Part shown: positions 1-8,112 of the stretch, piece by piece
Layout of the letters: each line of letters opens with the position of its first letter
Numbering within the stretch: the stretch's first letter is position 1
Assembly: GCF_000686905.1 (NCBI RefSeq)
Contig: NZ_JMLW01000021.1
Location: forward strand, 1 to 55,555
Direction of reading: 5' to 3'
DNA length: 55,555 nt
Source: Marinospirillum insulare DSM 21763
GTDB lineage: Bacteria; Pseudomonadota; Gammaproteobacteria; Pseudomonadales; Halomonadaceae
Translations under genes and position numbers: made by a program
The notes under the pieces: model-generated
What the model was told of the DNA's origin: nothing
What the model saw: the letters and a program-made list of their open reading frames with translations, nothing else
The model's database searches: none

Positions 1-94
1 AGCAAGAAGCAAGCTTCTCCTGTTACCGCTCGACTTGCATGTGTTAGGCCTGCCGCCAGCGTTCAATCTGAGCCATGATCAAACTCTTCGGTTT
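1..94 (-). rRNA. rrs: 16S ribosomal RNA, 5' end (partial)
   Basis: On the minus strand the sequence begins AAACCGAAGAGTTTGATC and continues with the universal bacterial 16S start (ATGGCTCAG, then GAACGCTGGCGGCAGG and ACACATGCAAGTCGAGCGG). The gene runs off the left edge, so only about the first 94 nt are present. The first variable loop (GAGAAGCTTGCTTCT) is a typical gammaproteobacterial V1 hairpin. Transcription is leftward, away from the GGDEF gene. The 5' base is set by comparison with E. coli 16S and could be off by a base or two. Confidence 0.97.
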
Positions 95-272
95 AAAATC
101 ATAGTGTCACTTAAGGTGACTAATCTTGGCTCAAGGTTTCAAACGAATACTTGAATCTCAACCTGTCTAGTAAACTAAACCTGTCAAGCTTCTTATAAGC
201 GCTTGCCTTGATATCTTGTGACTTCATCACAAGCCATCCCGCAAGCGCCCACATGAATGTTCCTGATGCTTC

Positions 273-285
273 ATTCTTAAAGAGC
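273..285 (-). promoter_or_regulatory. boxA antitermination element in rRNA leader
   Basis: Minus strand reads GCTCTTTAAGAAT, very close to the gammaproteobacterial boxA core (GCTCTTTAACAA). It lies between the rRNA promoter and the 16S gene, the usual place for assembly of the Nus antitermination complex. The rest of 95-626 is rRNA leader and the divergent upstream region of the GGDEF gene; no protein gene is supported there. Confidence 0.8.
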
Positions 286-481
286 GGTGACTCAAAGTAG
301 CTAGTCAATCAATCTAAACAAGCTGCTGAATCAGAGGAGCGTAGTCTACAGCGTTTCGCCCCAGTGTCAAGCTTTGTTTTCAAATTCTTTAAAAGAAATA
401 CCTTTAAAAACAATCCTTTACACCCCTTGCCAAAGCTTTTTTAACCGCTTATTTCTAAGCGCTCCCTGACAAGAGAGGCGT

Positions 482-509
482 ATTATAGGCACTAACTTTT
501 TAAACGCAA
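482..509 (-). promoter_or_regulatory. rRNA operon promoter (P1-like)
   Basis: On the minus strand a -35 TTGCGT (504-509) and a perfect -10 TATAAT (482-487) are separated by 16 nt and followed by a short discriminator containing GCC. Upstream is an AT-rich stretch (GTAAAATAATTAC) that would serve as an UP element. Position and direction fit the main promoter of the 16S operon, with the start site near 475. Confidence 0.75.
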
Positions 510-626
510 GGGGTTTTTGTAATTATTTTACACTACTGCACTTTTCTACTTAAGTCTTTATACTCGCAAACCATTGGATTAGTAGAATTGCGTTGATTTC
601 ACCCCTACAGACAACAAGGATTTACT

Positions 627-1850
627 GTGTACTATCGCCTTATTTACACCTTGCAGCTGTTTATAGCGCCACTTAGTTTGGCGGCTGGTTGCTTTGCAGT
701 TATCAAATTACAGCTTTTACCTGAATCTCTACATAGCTTTAGTGAATTGCTAGTTTGGGTTTTTGCTGTAACGGGTGGTCTACTTGCATTGAGTTATGCG
801 CGTACACGGGTTTTGTTTGCATTATTACTGGTTCTGCTCAGCTACTGGCTACTAGAGCAACAGGTACAACAACCCAGCCTACATAGCACTAGCGCACCTA
901 TTAATCTTGGTGCACCTTTATCTTATCTATTAATCAGCCTTCTTTTACCTCTATTACTTACTTTAAACTCGCTTTGGTCTGAACGCTTCCACTTAATGCA
1001 CGACCTACTGCTAAGAACCCTGGTCTTCTCTTTTTGCTGCATTATTTTTTATGCAATCTCCCAAAGCTTCCCACTTCAGTTAAGTGATGCTTTGTCTACC
1101 ACTTACTTTCCTTCTATTTATGTGAACCACCTAGGTTTAGCGCAACTACCTTTGCTTACGTTTTTTGTTTGTATTTTTATCTTGTTAATTCAGCTAATAC
1201 GCAACCCTCAGCCCTACCTTGCAGCCCAGCTGACTGCCCTTATCTCTATGGTACTCATGCTGCAGTGGTTTCATCAGCCACTAACACCCACCTTAGTTAC
1301 TTTAGCTGCGCTACTAATGTTAAGTTTGGCTGTTTTACAAGAAGCTTTTCAAATGGCTTTTCGTGATGACTTAACTGGCCTACCAGGTCGACGAGCTCTT
1401 AACGAACGTTTGCAGCGCCTTGGTCGCAACTACAGCTTAGCAATGGCTGATGTCGATCATTTTAAAAAGTTTAATGATACCTATGGGCATGATTTGGGTG
1501 ATCAAGTGCTTAAAATGGTAGCCACACAACTTAATAAAGTTAGTGGTGGTGGCAAAGCCTATCGCTATGGTGGCGAAGAATTTACTCTAGTCTTCCCTAG
1601 TAAAAATTCTGAACAAGCACAACCCTATTTAGAAAAGCTGCGTATTGCCATTGAAAACTACCAAGTTAAAATTCGAGAAGAAGCTAAAACCGCCAAGTCT
1701 AAAACTGATAGTGTCTCAGTTACTATCAGTATGGGAGTTGCTGAACGTAGCTCTAGCCTCGCCACACCTGAAGATGTTATTAAAGCTGCAGATGAAGCTC
1801 TTTATAAAGCTAAGGGAGCTGGTCGTAATCAAACGGCCATTTACAAATAA
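627..1850 (+). CDS. Membrane-anchored GGDEF diguanylate cyclase
   Basis: A 407-aa protein whose first ~240 residues are very hydrophobic, with about six membrane segments, followed by a GGDEF domain. It should make cyclic di-GMP from two GTP at the inner membrane. The signature GGEEF (residues 315-319) is an active variant, and the upstream DDLTGLPGRR and metal-binding DVDHFKKFND segments are present. The product-inhibition motif RxxD, normally a few residues before GGEEF, is not visible (the segment is SGGGKAYRY), so feedback inhibition may be lacking. Start is GTG at 627, chosen because AAGGA (616-620) sits six bases upstream. First gene of a likely operon with the SRAP-like gene (3-nt gap) and the M16 protease. 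The N-terminal sensor type is not recognised. Confidence 0.9.
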   Translation: MYYRLIYTLQLFIAPLSLAAGCFAVIKLQLLPESLHSFSELLVWVFAVTGGLLALSYARTRVLFALLLVLLSYWLLEQQVQQPSLHSTSAPINLGAPLSYLLISLLLPLLLTLNSLWSERFHLMHDLLLRTLVFSFCCIIFYAISQSFPLQLSDALSTTYFPSIYVNHLGLAQLPLLTFFVCIFILLIQLIRNPQPYLAAQLTALISMVLMLQWFHQPLTPTLVTLAALLMLSLAVLQEAFQMAFRDDLTGLPGRRALNERLQRLGRNYSLAMADVDHFKKFNDTYGHDLGDQVLKMVATQLNKVSGGGKAYRYGGEEFTLVFPSKNSEQAQPYLEKLRIAIENYQVKIREEAKTAKSKTDSVSVTISMGVAERSSSLATPEDVIKAADEALYKAKGAGRNQTAIYK

Positions 1851-1853
1851 GCT

Positions 1854-2525
1854 ATGAGTGGACGTTTAATAGTTACCCCCTACAGCGCCGAACAAGAGCT
1901 AGGTAAGCCTATAGTGCAAATGAATCCACTTCGTACTGGATTTAACTTAATACCCACTAACACCCTGTCTATTTTGCGCTGGCAAGATAAACACTTAACA
2001 CAAGACGATGCTTTTTGGAGCTTCACCCCCGGCTGGATGAAGCAGCTTAATGAGGCACCTTATATTCTTCGCAGTGAAAAGCTGGCTACTAGCCCTATGT
2101 ACCAAGAAAGCTTTAAAAAGCAACGCTGTATTGTAATTGTTACTGGTTACTATGTATGGGTAGCAGTCAATCGAGGTAAACACCCTTTTGCAATTCGCCG
2201 CCCGCATAATCGCCCTTTCTTTTTAGCTGGCCTTTGGACTCGTTACCCTGTCGCTCCAGGAAGAGCTTATGATTCTTTTGGTTTAATAAGTGTGGATGCA
2301 GACCCTTGGTTAGCAAAGCTTGCGACCCGTGTACCACTAAAACTTACAGCTAGCCAAGCACTTGAGTGGCTTAATCCTAAAACTGAAGACTCAAACTTAA
2401 TGGAACTCCTCTCCCTAAAAGATGACGAACTAGAAGCTTACCCTGTCAGCCAGCTAGTAAATGACCCAGCTAATCAAAGCAACTTAGTAATCTCACCTAT
2501 TGCAGATCGTTTAATTAGAAAATAA
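1854..2525 (+). CDS. SRAP/YedK-like protein lacking the catalytic residues
   Basis: A 223-aa protein with the order of conserved blocks of the SRAP family (YedK/HMCES, which form a thiazolidine crosslink to abasic sites in single-stranded DNA): N-terminal MxGR, FNLIPT, the TPGWMK block, AGLW and a C-terminal RVP block. The key residues are replaced. The catalytic Cys2 of MCGR is Ser here (MSGR), the usual YEW glutamate is Val (YYVW), and the His preceding RMP is not present (LATRVP). It may still bind DNA but should not form the covalent crosslink. The ATG lies 4 nt after the GGDEF stop, so co-transcription is likely. The fold assignment rests on block order; the loss of active residues is directly visible. 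Confidence 0.72.
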   Translation: MSGRLIVTPYSAEQELGKPIVQMNPLRTGFNLIPTNTLSILRWQDKHLTQDDAFWSFTPGWMKQLNEAPYILRSEKLATSPMYQESFKKQRCIVIVTGYYVWVAVNRGKHPFAIRRPHNRPFFLAGLWTRYPVAPGRAYDSFGLISVDADPWLAKLATRVPLKLTASQALEWLNPKTEDSNLMELLSLKDDELEAYPVSQLVNDPANQSNLVISPIADRLIRK

Positions 2526-2537
2526 GTAGAGCTAACA

Positions 2538-5360
2538 ATGAAAAAAATAGTTAACTTTTTTACCCTTATTTTACTCCTCATCACCTTCAGTGGTTGCACT
2601 TCTCTTATGTCACAACTCTCAAGCAATTCAAATCAACCCATCACCAGCCCAAACGACCAAAAAGACTACCTTAACTTTCAGCTTAACAACGGCTTAAAAG
2701 TTTTAGTTGTGAGTGATCCAACAGCAGACAAGGCTGCCGCTTCTATGAACATTGCTGCGGGCAGCTATCACGAACCTAACGCTTGGCCTGGACTAGCACA
2801 CTTTTTAGAGCACATGCTTTTTTTAGGTACTGAACGCTTCCCAAAACCTGATGCCTACCAAAATTATATTAGTCAACATGGTGGCAGCCATAATGCTTTT
2901 ACTTCTGCTAAAGACACCAACTACTTTTTTGATATACAACCAGAACATTTAGACCCAGCCCTAGAACGCCTCTCACAGTTTTTTATTGCACCCTTATTAA
3001 GTCCTGAATATTTAGAAAGAGAAGTTAACGCTGTTCACTCTGAGTGGAGCGGCACTTTGCAAAACGATGCTCGCTTACGCTTAACAGCTTTACGTCAAGC
3101 TTTTAACCCAGCACATCCAGCAGCACGTTTCAGTGCAGGTAACAAAGAATCTCTAGACATTACCAGCGATGAAATGCGCCAAGCTTTACTCGATTTTTAC
3201 CAAACCTACTACACTACAGACCGTATGACTCTTGTAGTACTAGGTAAACAGCCAGTTAATGAGCTACGTGATTTAGTTGAACAGCACTTCTCGGCCATCC
3301 AGCAGGGTAGCGTAACACCAGACCCTATTTGGCCTAATTTATTCACTCAAGAACAACTACCAGCCCAAGTTGATTACCTACCCTTGCGCCAGCAACATCA
3401 ACTGCTTTTGCTCTTCCCTATTCCAGATCAAACCGCTAACTACCAAAAAAAAGCCGACCATTATTTAGGCGGACTTCTAGGGCATGAAGGAGAAGGTGGT
3501 TTATTAGCCACTTTAAAAGCTGAAAACTGGGCAACTAGCCTTTCAGCAGGCACACAAATGAGTAACGGCAAGCAAGCGTTATTCTCAATTAGCCTAGAAC
3601 TAACCCCAGAAGGCGATAAAAACAGACAAGAAATTCTTGCCCTAGTTTTTAATCACCTAGCATTAATAAAAGAACAAGGCATAGAAGCTTGGCGCTACCA
3701 AGAAGATGCTCAACTAGCCAGCAACGCCTTTCGCTTTGCAGAGTCCACCAAAGCCAGCAGCCTAGTTACTCATTTAGCTATGAATCTTGCACGCTACCCA
3801 ACCCAAGATGTGCTAAGAGCCCACTATTTATTCGATGAGTTTGATCCATTACTGATAAACAACCTGCTAGATCAACTCACACCCCAACGCTTACTGGTTG
3901 TGCGCACCAGCCCAGAGGTTGAAGCCAACCAAACTGGCCAATGGTTACCTGCCAAGTTTAGTATTAATCAATTATCTTTAGACCTGAATAAAACTCAGAC
4001 CAAGCTGACCACCCAACTACCACCAGCCAATGACTACTTACCCTCTAACCTTGCTTTAAAAAAAGGTAGCTCGGTAAAACAACCCCAAGCACTAATAAAA
4101 GAACAAGGCCTAGAAGTTTGGCATGGCCTAGATACCAGCTTTAAAGTACCCCGTGCACAAGTTTATATCAGCTTGCAAAACCCAGAAGTTACCACCAACC
4201 TAGAAGCTAGACTCTTAGCTCAGCTAGCGGCTAGCTGGTTAAACGACCAACTGAATGCTCCTGCCTACCCAGCACGTTTAGCTGGACTCAACTACAACAT
4301 TTACCCTCATGCACGCGGACTAACCCTCGCCTTAGGTGGTTTTAATTCAGAACAACCTAGGCTGATTAAACTAATGCTGCAAGAGTTACAAGCCGCCAAG
4401 GTGCAAGAAGCGCAGTTCGCACGCCTAAAGCAGCGTTTAAAGCAAAACCTCCACAACCAACAAAAAGATCGCCTAGTACAGCAACTAATACGTCAACTTT
4501 ATAAAGATGCAGTAGCGCCGGGTAGCTGGAGCCTAGAAGAACAACTCGCCAGTTTAGAAAAACTGAGTACAGCCGAGCTTAGTTATTTTTTAACTCACTT
4601 TAGCCAAGAGCTCTATGTCCAACTTTTGGCTTGGGGCAATATCACATCAGAAGAAACCCTAGCCTTAAGCACACAGGTAAAAAGCCAGCTACAACCCAAA
4701 CTAAATGCTTCAGATGTTGATCTTATTAAAACTAAACAAATACCAGACGGCCAATGGAGCAAAAAGCTAAAACTAGACCACAACGACCGAGCATTGCTCT
4801 TTTACATTCAAGCCAAAGACACAAGTCTTGAAGAAGAAGCCAAACTACGTCTTGTGAACCAGTTACAGTCAGCCGCATTTTTCCATGACTTAAGAACCCA
4901 GCAACAACTAGGCTATGCAGTATTTAATAACCACCTGCCTTTAGCTCAGCAGGCAGGCATTTTTTATTATGTTCAATCACCTAATAACGAACCCGACTAC
5001 CTAGCCGAAGCGATAGAAGCTTTTTTACGCCAAGACAAACAGCGCATAGAAAAACTACCCAGTAAAGACTTTCAACAACACCAACTCAGTGTTATCAACA
5101 ACCTATTGCAAGCCGACCAGCGCCTGAGTGAAAGAGCACAGCGTTTATGGCAAGAAATAGGGAATCAACGCCAGGACTTTGGCCGTAGAAAAGCCTTAGC
5201 TGACAGCATAGAAAAGCTAGATCAGCCAAGCCTATTAAAATTTTATGAAGAATTAATTAATCGTTACCGAGGCACTTACCTACTAGGTACTACGCCAGAA
5301 GCCCGAGGTAATCCCTTACCCGGCATGCCAGCAGCTACAGAGAGTTGGTCTGCTGAATAG
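2538..5360 (+). CDS. M16 family zinc protease (pitrilysin/insulinase-like), probable lipoprotein
   Basis: 940 aa, close to the length of E. coli pitrilysin (962). It begins with a signal peptide ending in a lipobox-like FSGC (Cys20), so it is probably a lipid-anchored periplasmic protease. The inverted zinc motif HxxEH is present as HFLEH (88-92), with the third ligand glutamate near 170 in the block EVNAVHSE. Further family blocks are GGSHNAFTS and LGYAVF near the C-terminus. It should degrade small peptides and unfolded polypeptides in the envelope. Third gene of the GGDEF/SRAP/protease run (12-nt gap). Its stop is one base from the stop of the convergent MFS gene, leaving no room for a terminator between them. 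Confidence 0.9.
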   Translation: MKKIVNFFTLILLLITFSGCTSLMSQLSSNSNQPITSPNDQKDYLNFQLNNGLKVLVVSDPTADKAAASMNIAAGSYHEPNAWPGLAHFLEHMLFLGTERFPKPDAYQNYISQHGGSHNAFTSAKDTNYFFDIQPEHLDPALERLSQFFIAPLLSPEYLEREVNAVHSEWSGTLQNDARLRLTALRQAFNPAHPAARFSAGNKESLDITSDEMRQALLDFYQTYYTTDRMTLVVLGKQPVNELRDLVEQHFSAIQQGSVTPDPIWPNLFTQEQLPAQVDYLPLRQQHQLLLLFPIPDQTANYQKKADHYLGGLLGHEGEGGLLATLKAENWATSLSAGTQMSNGKQALFSISLELTPEGDKNRQEILALVFNHLALIKEQGIEAWRYQEDAQLASNAFRFAESTKASSLVTHLAMNLARYPTQDVLRAHYLFDEFDPLLINNLLDQLTPQRLLVVRTSPEVEANQTGQWLPAKFSINQLSLDLNKTQTKLTTQLPPANDYLPSNLALKKGSSVKQPQALIKEQGLEVWHGLDTSFKVPRAQVYISLQNPEVTTNLEARLLAQLAASWLNDQLNAPAYPARLAGLNYNIYPHARGLTLALGGFNSEQPRLIKLMLQELQAAKVQEAQFARLKQRLKQNLHNQQKDRLVQQLIRQLYKDAVAPGSWSLEEQLASLEKLSTAELSYFLTHFSQELYVQLLAWGNITSEETLALSTQVKSQLQPKLNASDVDLIKTKQIPDGQWSKKLKLDHNDRALLFYIQAKDTSLEEEAKLRLVNQLQSAAFFHDLRTQQQLGYAVFNNHLPLAQQAGIFYYVQSPNNEPDYLAEAIEAFLRQDKQRIEKLPSKDFQQHQLSVINNLLQADQRLSERAQRLWQEIGNQRQDFGRRKALADSIEKLDQPSLLKFYEELINRYRGTYLLGTTPEARGNPLPGMPAATESWSAE

Positions 5361-5361
5361 C

Positions 5362-6552
5362 TTATTCCGCAAGGGTTAAACCACGGTGAAGCAAATACCT
5401 TAGTGTAATTCCTATTAAAGGACTAGCTGCCATTACCCCTAACAAGGGTAGTGGCGAACCATCACCTAAGATACCCACAGCACCACCTGCTAAAGCACCC
5501 ATCATAAAACCACTGGCATTCATCACTGCACTGGTAGTCGCTGCACTTTGTGGAAAATACTCAGCAGCACTCGCCATACCATTAGCAATAATTAAACCCT
5601 GCATACCAATAAATAGCATAATCAATGCCACGGTCACCCACAGTGGCAGGGGTACAATAATAAAAGCTAAGAGCAAAATGCTTGCAGTTACTAATTGCAT
5701 ACTCTGCCCAAAACTTAAAATCTGCAATGGGCTGAATTTATTTAACAAGTGCACATTCAAACGATTACAAGCAATTAAAGTAAGAATATTTAAACCAAAC
5801 ACCACTGGAAAAAGCTGAGCACTTACCCCGTAATACTCCATATACAACAAAGAAGAACCAGTAATAAAAGCAAACATACTAGCCTGGCTAAAAGCCGTAG
5901 CAGCTAAAAAACCTAACACAGGTCGGTGTTTTAAAACTTCTAAATAACGCCGTAAAGCATTTTGGCTTGGCCCCGTGGCTTCCCGTTTAGTTTCTGGCAA
6001 TTTCCAAGCCAGCATCAATAAAAGCAAAACCCCATACACAGCTAAGGCAACAAAAATACTGCGCCAGCCACTAACTAACAACAAGCCACTACCTAAAAAA
6101 GGTGCAAACAAAGGTGCAGCCATCATAATGGCTACCACTCGCGAAAGTGCTTTAGCCGCTTCTCGTCCACTATACAAATCTCGAATAACAGCCATGGTGT
6201 TAACCACACCCAAGCCGCCACCTAAAGCTTGTAGAAGCCTCGCTATCCAGAGCAGTTCTATGGAATCGCTAACCCCAGCCATTAAGCCACCCAGTATATA
6301 AAGACTGAGCCCACTAATAATGGTTGCACGGCGACCATAACGGTCAGACAAGGGCCCGCCTATTAGCTGCCCTAATGCAAAACCCACTAAAAAAACACTT
6401 AAAGTTAATTCAATTTGATGGATAGAAACGCTCAAACTAGAAGCAATTTCAGGCATGGCAGGCAGGTAAGCATCAACCGCTAAAGGGCCAACCGAAATTA
6501 GCCCAGCAAGCATCCAAATAAAACCACGGTTTGACGTTTGTTTTGTATTCAT
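5362..6552 (-). CDS. Bcr/CflA-type MFS multidrug efflux transporter
   Basis: 396 aa, about twelve hydrophobic segments, the size of the drug:H+ antiporter-1 group of the major facilitator superfamily. The N-terminal block with AVDAYLPAMPEIA and the loop GGPLSDRYGRR (motif A) are characteristic of Bcr/CflA proteins, which export compounds such as bicyclomycin and chloramphenicol. Substrate here cannot be inferred. It lies downstream of sbcB on the same strand but 93 nt away with a hairpin in the gap, so it is probably transcribed separately. Converges on the M16 protease gene. Confidence 0.88.
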   Translation of the reverse strand: MNTKQTSNRGFIWMLAGLISVGPLAVDAYLPAMPEIASSLSVSIHQIELTLSVFLVGFALGQLIGGPLSDRYGRRATIISGLSLYILGGLMAGVSDSIELLWIARLLQALGGGLGVVNTMAVIRDLYSGREAAKALSRVVAIMMAAPLFAPFLGSGLLLVSGWRSIFVALAVYGVLLLLMLAWKLPETKREATGPSQNALRRYLEVLKHRPVLGFLAATAFSQASMFAFITGSSLLYMEYYGVSAQLFPVVFGLNILTLIACNRLNVHLLNKFSPLQILSFGQSMQLVTASILLLAFIIVPLPLWVTVALIMLFIGMQGLIIANGMASAAEYFPQSAATTSAVMNASGFMMGALAGGAVGILGDGSPLPLLGVMAASPLIGITLRYLLHRGLTLAE

Positions 6553-6599
6553 AAAAGACTCTCATGCTAACTAGGTTTAAATAGATTTAAGCAACAAAC

Positions 6600-6617
6600 C
6601 TAGACTAAAGAGTCTAG
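6600..6617 (-). terminator. Short hairpin between sbcB and the MFS gene
   Basis: A perfect 7-bp stem (CTAGACT / AGTCTAG) with a 4-nt loop lies 29 nt beyond the sbcB stop. On the minus strand it is followed by only a weak T run, so it could be a poor terminator of sbcB or an operator of the transporter gene. Confidence 0.4.
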
Positions 6618-6645
6618 TTTACACCTCTAAAGCAAACATTAGATA

Positions 6646-8109
6646 CTATTCCATAAACTGCAAGGGCAACATCGACTCAACCCAAAGCTGAACCTCCTGT
6701 AATAAAAACATTTGCTGGTCTTCTAAACTTTGCTGGCTTAAGCGAATCAGCTCATCTTGCAAGCCCTGTAAAGTTAAGCTTGAGGTGGCGGGTGAATTAA
6801 AACGCTGCCAACGAAACTCATCCCAGCGCTCTCTTTCAGTTGAAGTTAAGTATTCTGGCCAGTTACGTGCTCGGTAACGAAACAGCATTTCTTCACAACG
6901 AGAATCATCAAAAGCTAAATCTAGTTCTTCTAACGCCTCGGCAGAGGTTGCACGAATCTGTTGAAAGCGTTGTTTGTCATCTGTTGAAAAAAAACTCCCA
7001 GAATAAAGCATTAAGTCAGGATCACCCGCATCTTTAAAACCACCCTGTCCATCTGCAAAAACCTGCTGAACTTTACTGACAAAAGCCGCATCTACACCTC
7101 GCAACTGCTGCCAATGGTCTTCATTTTGCTGCAAGTTAATGCCATGCTGCTCAGCAATAGCCGGTTCCATAGCCTTAACAGGCAACACCACAGGGCAGCG
7201 ATTTAAATGAATCAGTTTTAAAGGAATACGACTTAAACCTTGTTGTTCTAGGTCTGCATTACTAACAAAAACACGTTGAGCAATGGCTTCTGCCGACAAG
7301 GTTAAAAGTGCTTGTGGATTTTCAGACAAGTCATAAACAATCACCCCATTAGGGTTACTCGGATGACGTGCTAAAGGCAGTACCAAAGCTGCACACCCAC
7401 GGCTAGCAGGAAAGCGGCTAGAAATATGTAGAAAAGGCTTAGGGTCATCTAAGTTAATGGCCTTAGCCACTTGTTGCTTACCACGCATATTAAATAAGTG
7501 ATCAAACAACCTGGGTTGCGCCTTCTTTAATAACTTAGCTAACTCAAGGGTTGCTCTTACATCGGCCAAAGCATCATGTGCTGCCTCACCATGCTCAATG
7601 CCATTAGCTGCCGTTAAATCTTCTAGCTTAAAGCTAGGCGTGCCATCTTCTTTGCGTGGCCAGTTAATGCCTTCAGGGCGCAAGGCATAAATAGCCCTAA
7701 CCACGTCGATTAAATCCCAACGTGAATTACCGTTTTGCCATTCCCTTGCGTAAGGGTCAATAAAATTACGGTAAAACAGGTGGCGCGTGATTTCATCATC
7801 AAAACGTAAAGAGTTATAACCCACCACACAGGTGTTAGGCTGGCTCATTAATTGATGAATAGAACCCGCAAAATCTGTTTCAGCCAAACCATTCGTTCTT
7901 GCTTCTTGCGGTGTAATACCCGTAATTAAAACCGCCATTGGATGAGGCAAAAAATCATCGGCTGGGCTGCAATAAAACATTTCAGCTTCACCTATTTGAT
8001 TAAAATTCTCATCAGTGCGTATTGCCCCAAACTGGCTGGGGCGATCTAAACGCGGATTAGCGCCAAAGGTTTCATAATCATGCCAAAGAAAAGTAATCGG
8101 TTGCTGCAT
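6646..8109 (-). CDS. sbcB: Exodeoxyribonuclease I
   Basis: 487 aa, the normal size of ExoI (E. coli 475). This 3'-5' single-strand DNA exonuclease acts in mismatch repair and recombination. The first DEDD exonuclease motif is seen at the N-terminus (HDYETFGANP), followed by SQFGAIRTD, the ITGITPQ segment, NSLRFDDE and the AHDALADVRAT motif with the third acidic cluster. The C-terminal half carries the ExoI-specific extension. Its start lies 3 nt after the stop of the phosphoketolase-like gene, so the two form an operon, probably from a promoter upstream of 10563. Confidence 0.95.
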   Translation of the reverse strand: MQQPITFLWHDYETFGANPRLDRPSQFGAIRTDENFNQIGEAEMFYCSPADDFLPHPMAVLITGITPQEARTNGLAETDFAGSIHQLMSQPNTCVVGYNSLRFDDEITRHLFYRNFIDPYAREWQNGNSRWDLIDVVRAIYALRPEGINWPRKEDGTPSFKLEDLTAANGIEHGEAAHDALADVRATLELAKLLKKAQPRLFDHLFNMRGKQQVAKAINLDDPKPFLHISSRFPASRGCAALVLPLARHPSNPNGVIVYDLSENPQALLTLSAEAIAQRVFVSNADLEQQGLSRIPLKLIHLNRCPVVLPVKAMEPAIAEQHGINLQQNEDHWQQLRGVDAAFVSKVQQVFADGQGGFKDAGDPDLMLYSGSFFSTDDKQRFQQIRATSAEALEELDLAFDDSRCEEMLFRYRARNWPEYLTSTERERWDEFRWQRFNSPATSSLTLQGLQDELIRLSQQSLEDQQMFLLQEVQLWVESMLPLQFME

Positions 8110-8112
8110 AAC

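Noticed and set aside
120-308. 62-codon minus-strand reading frame in the rRNA leader
   Set aside because: It lies between the rRNA promoter and 16S and contains the boxA; chance frame in a structural leader.
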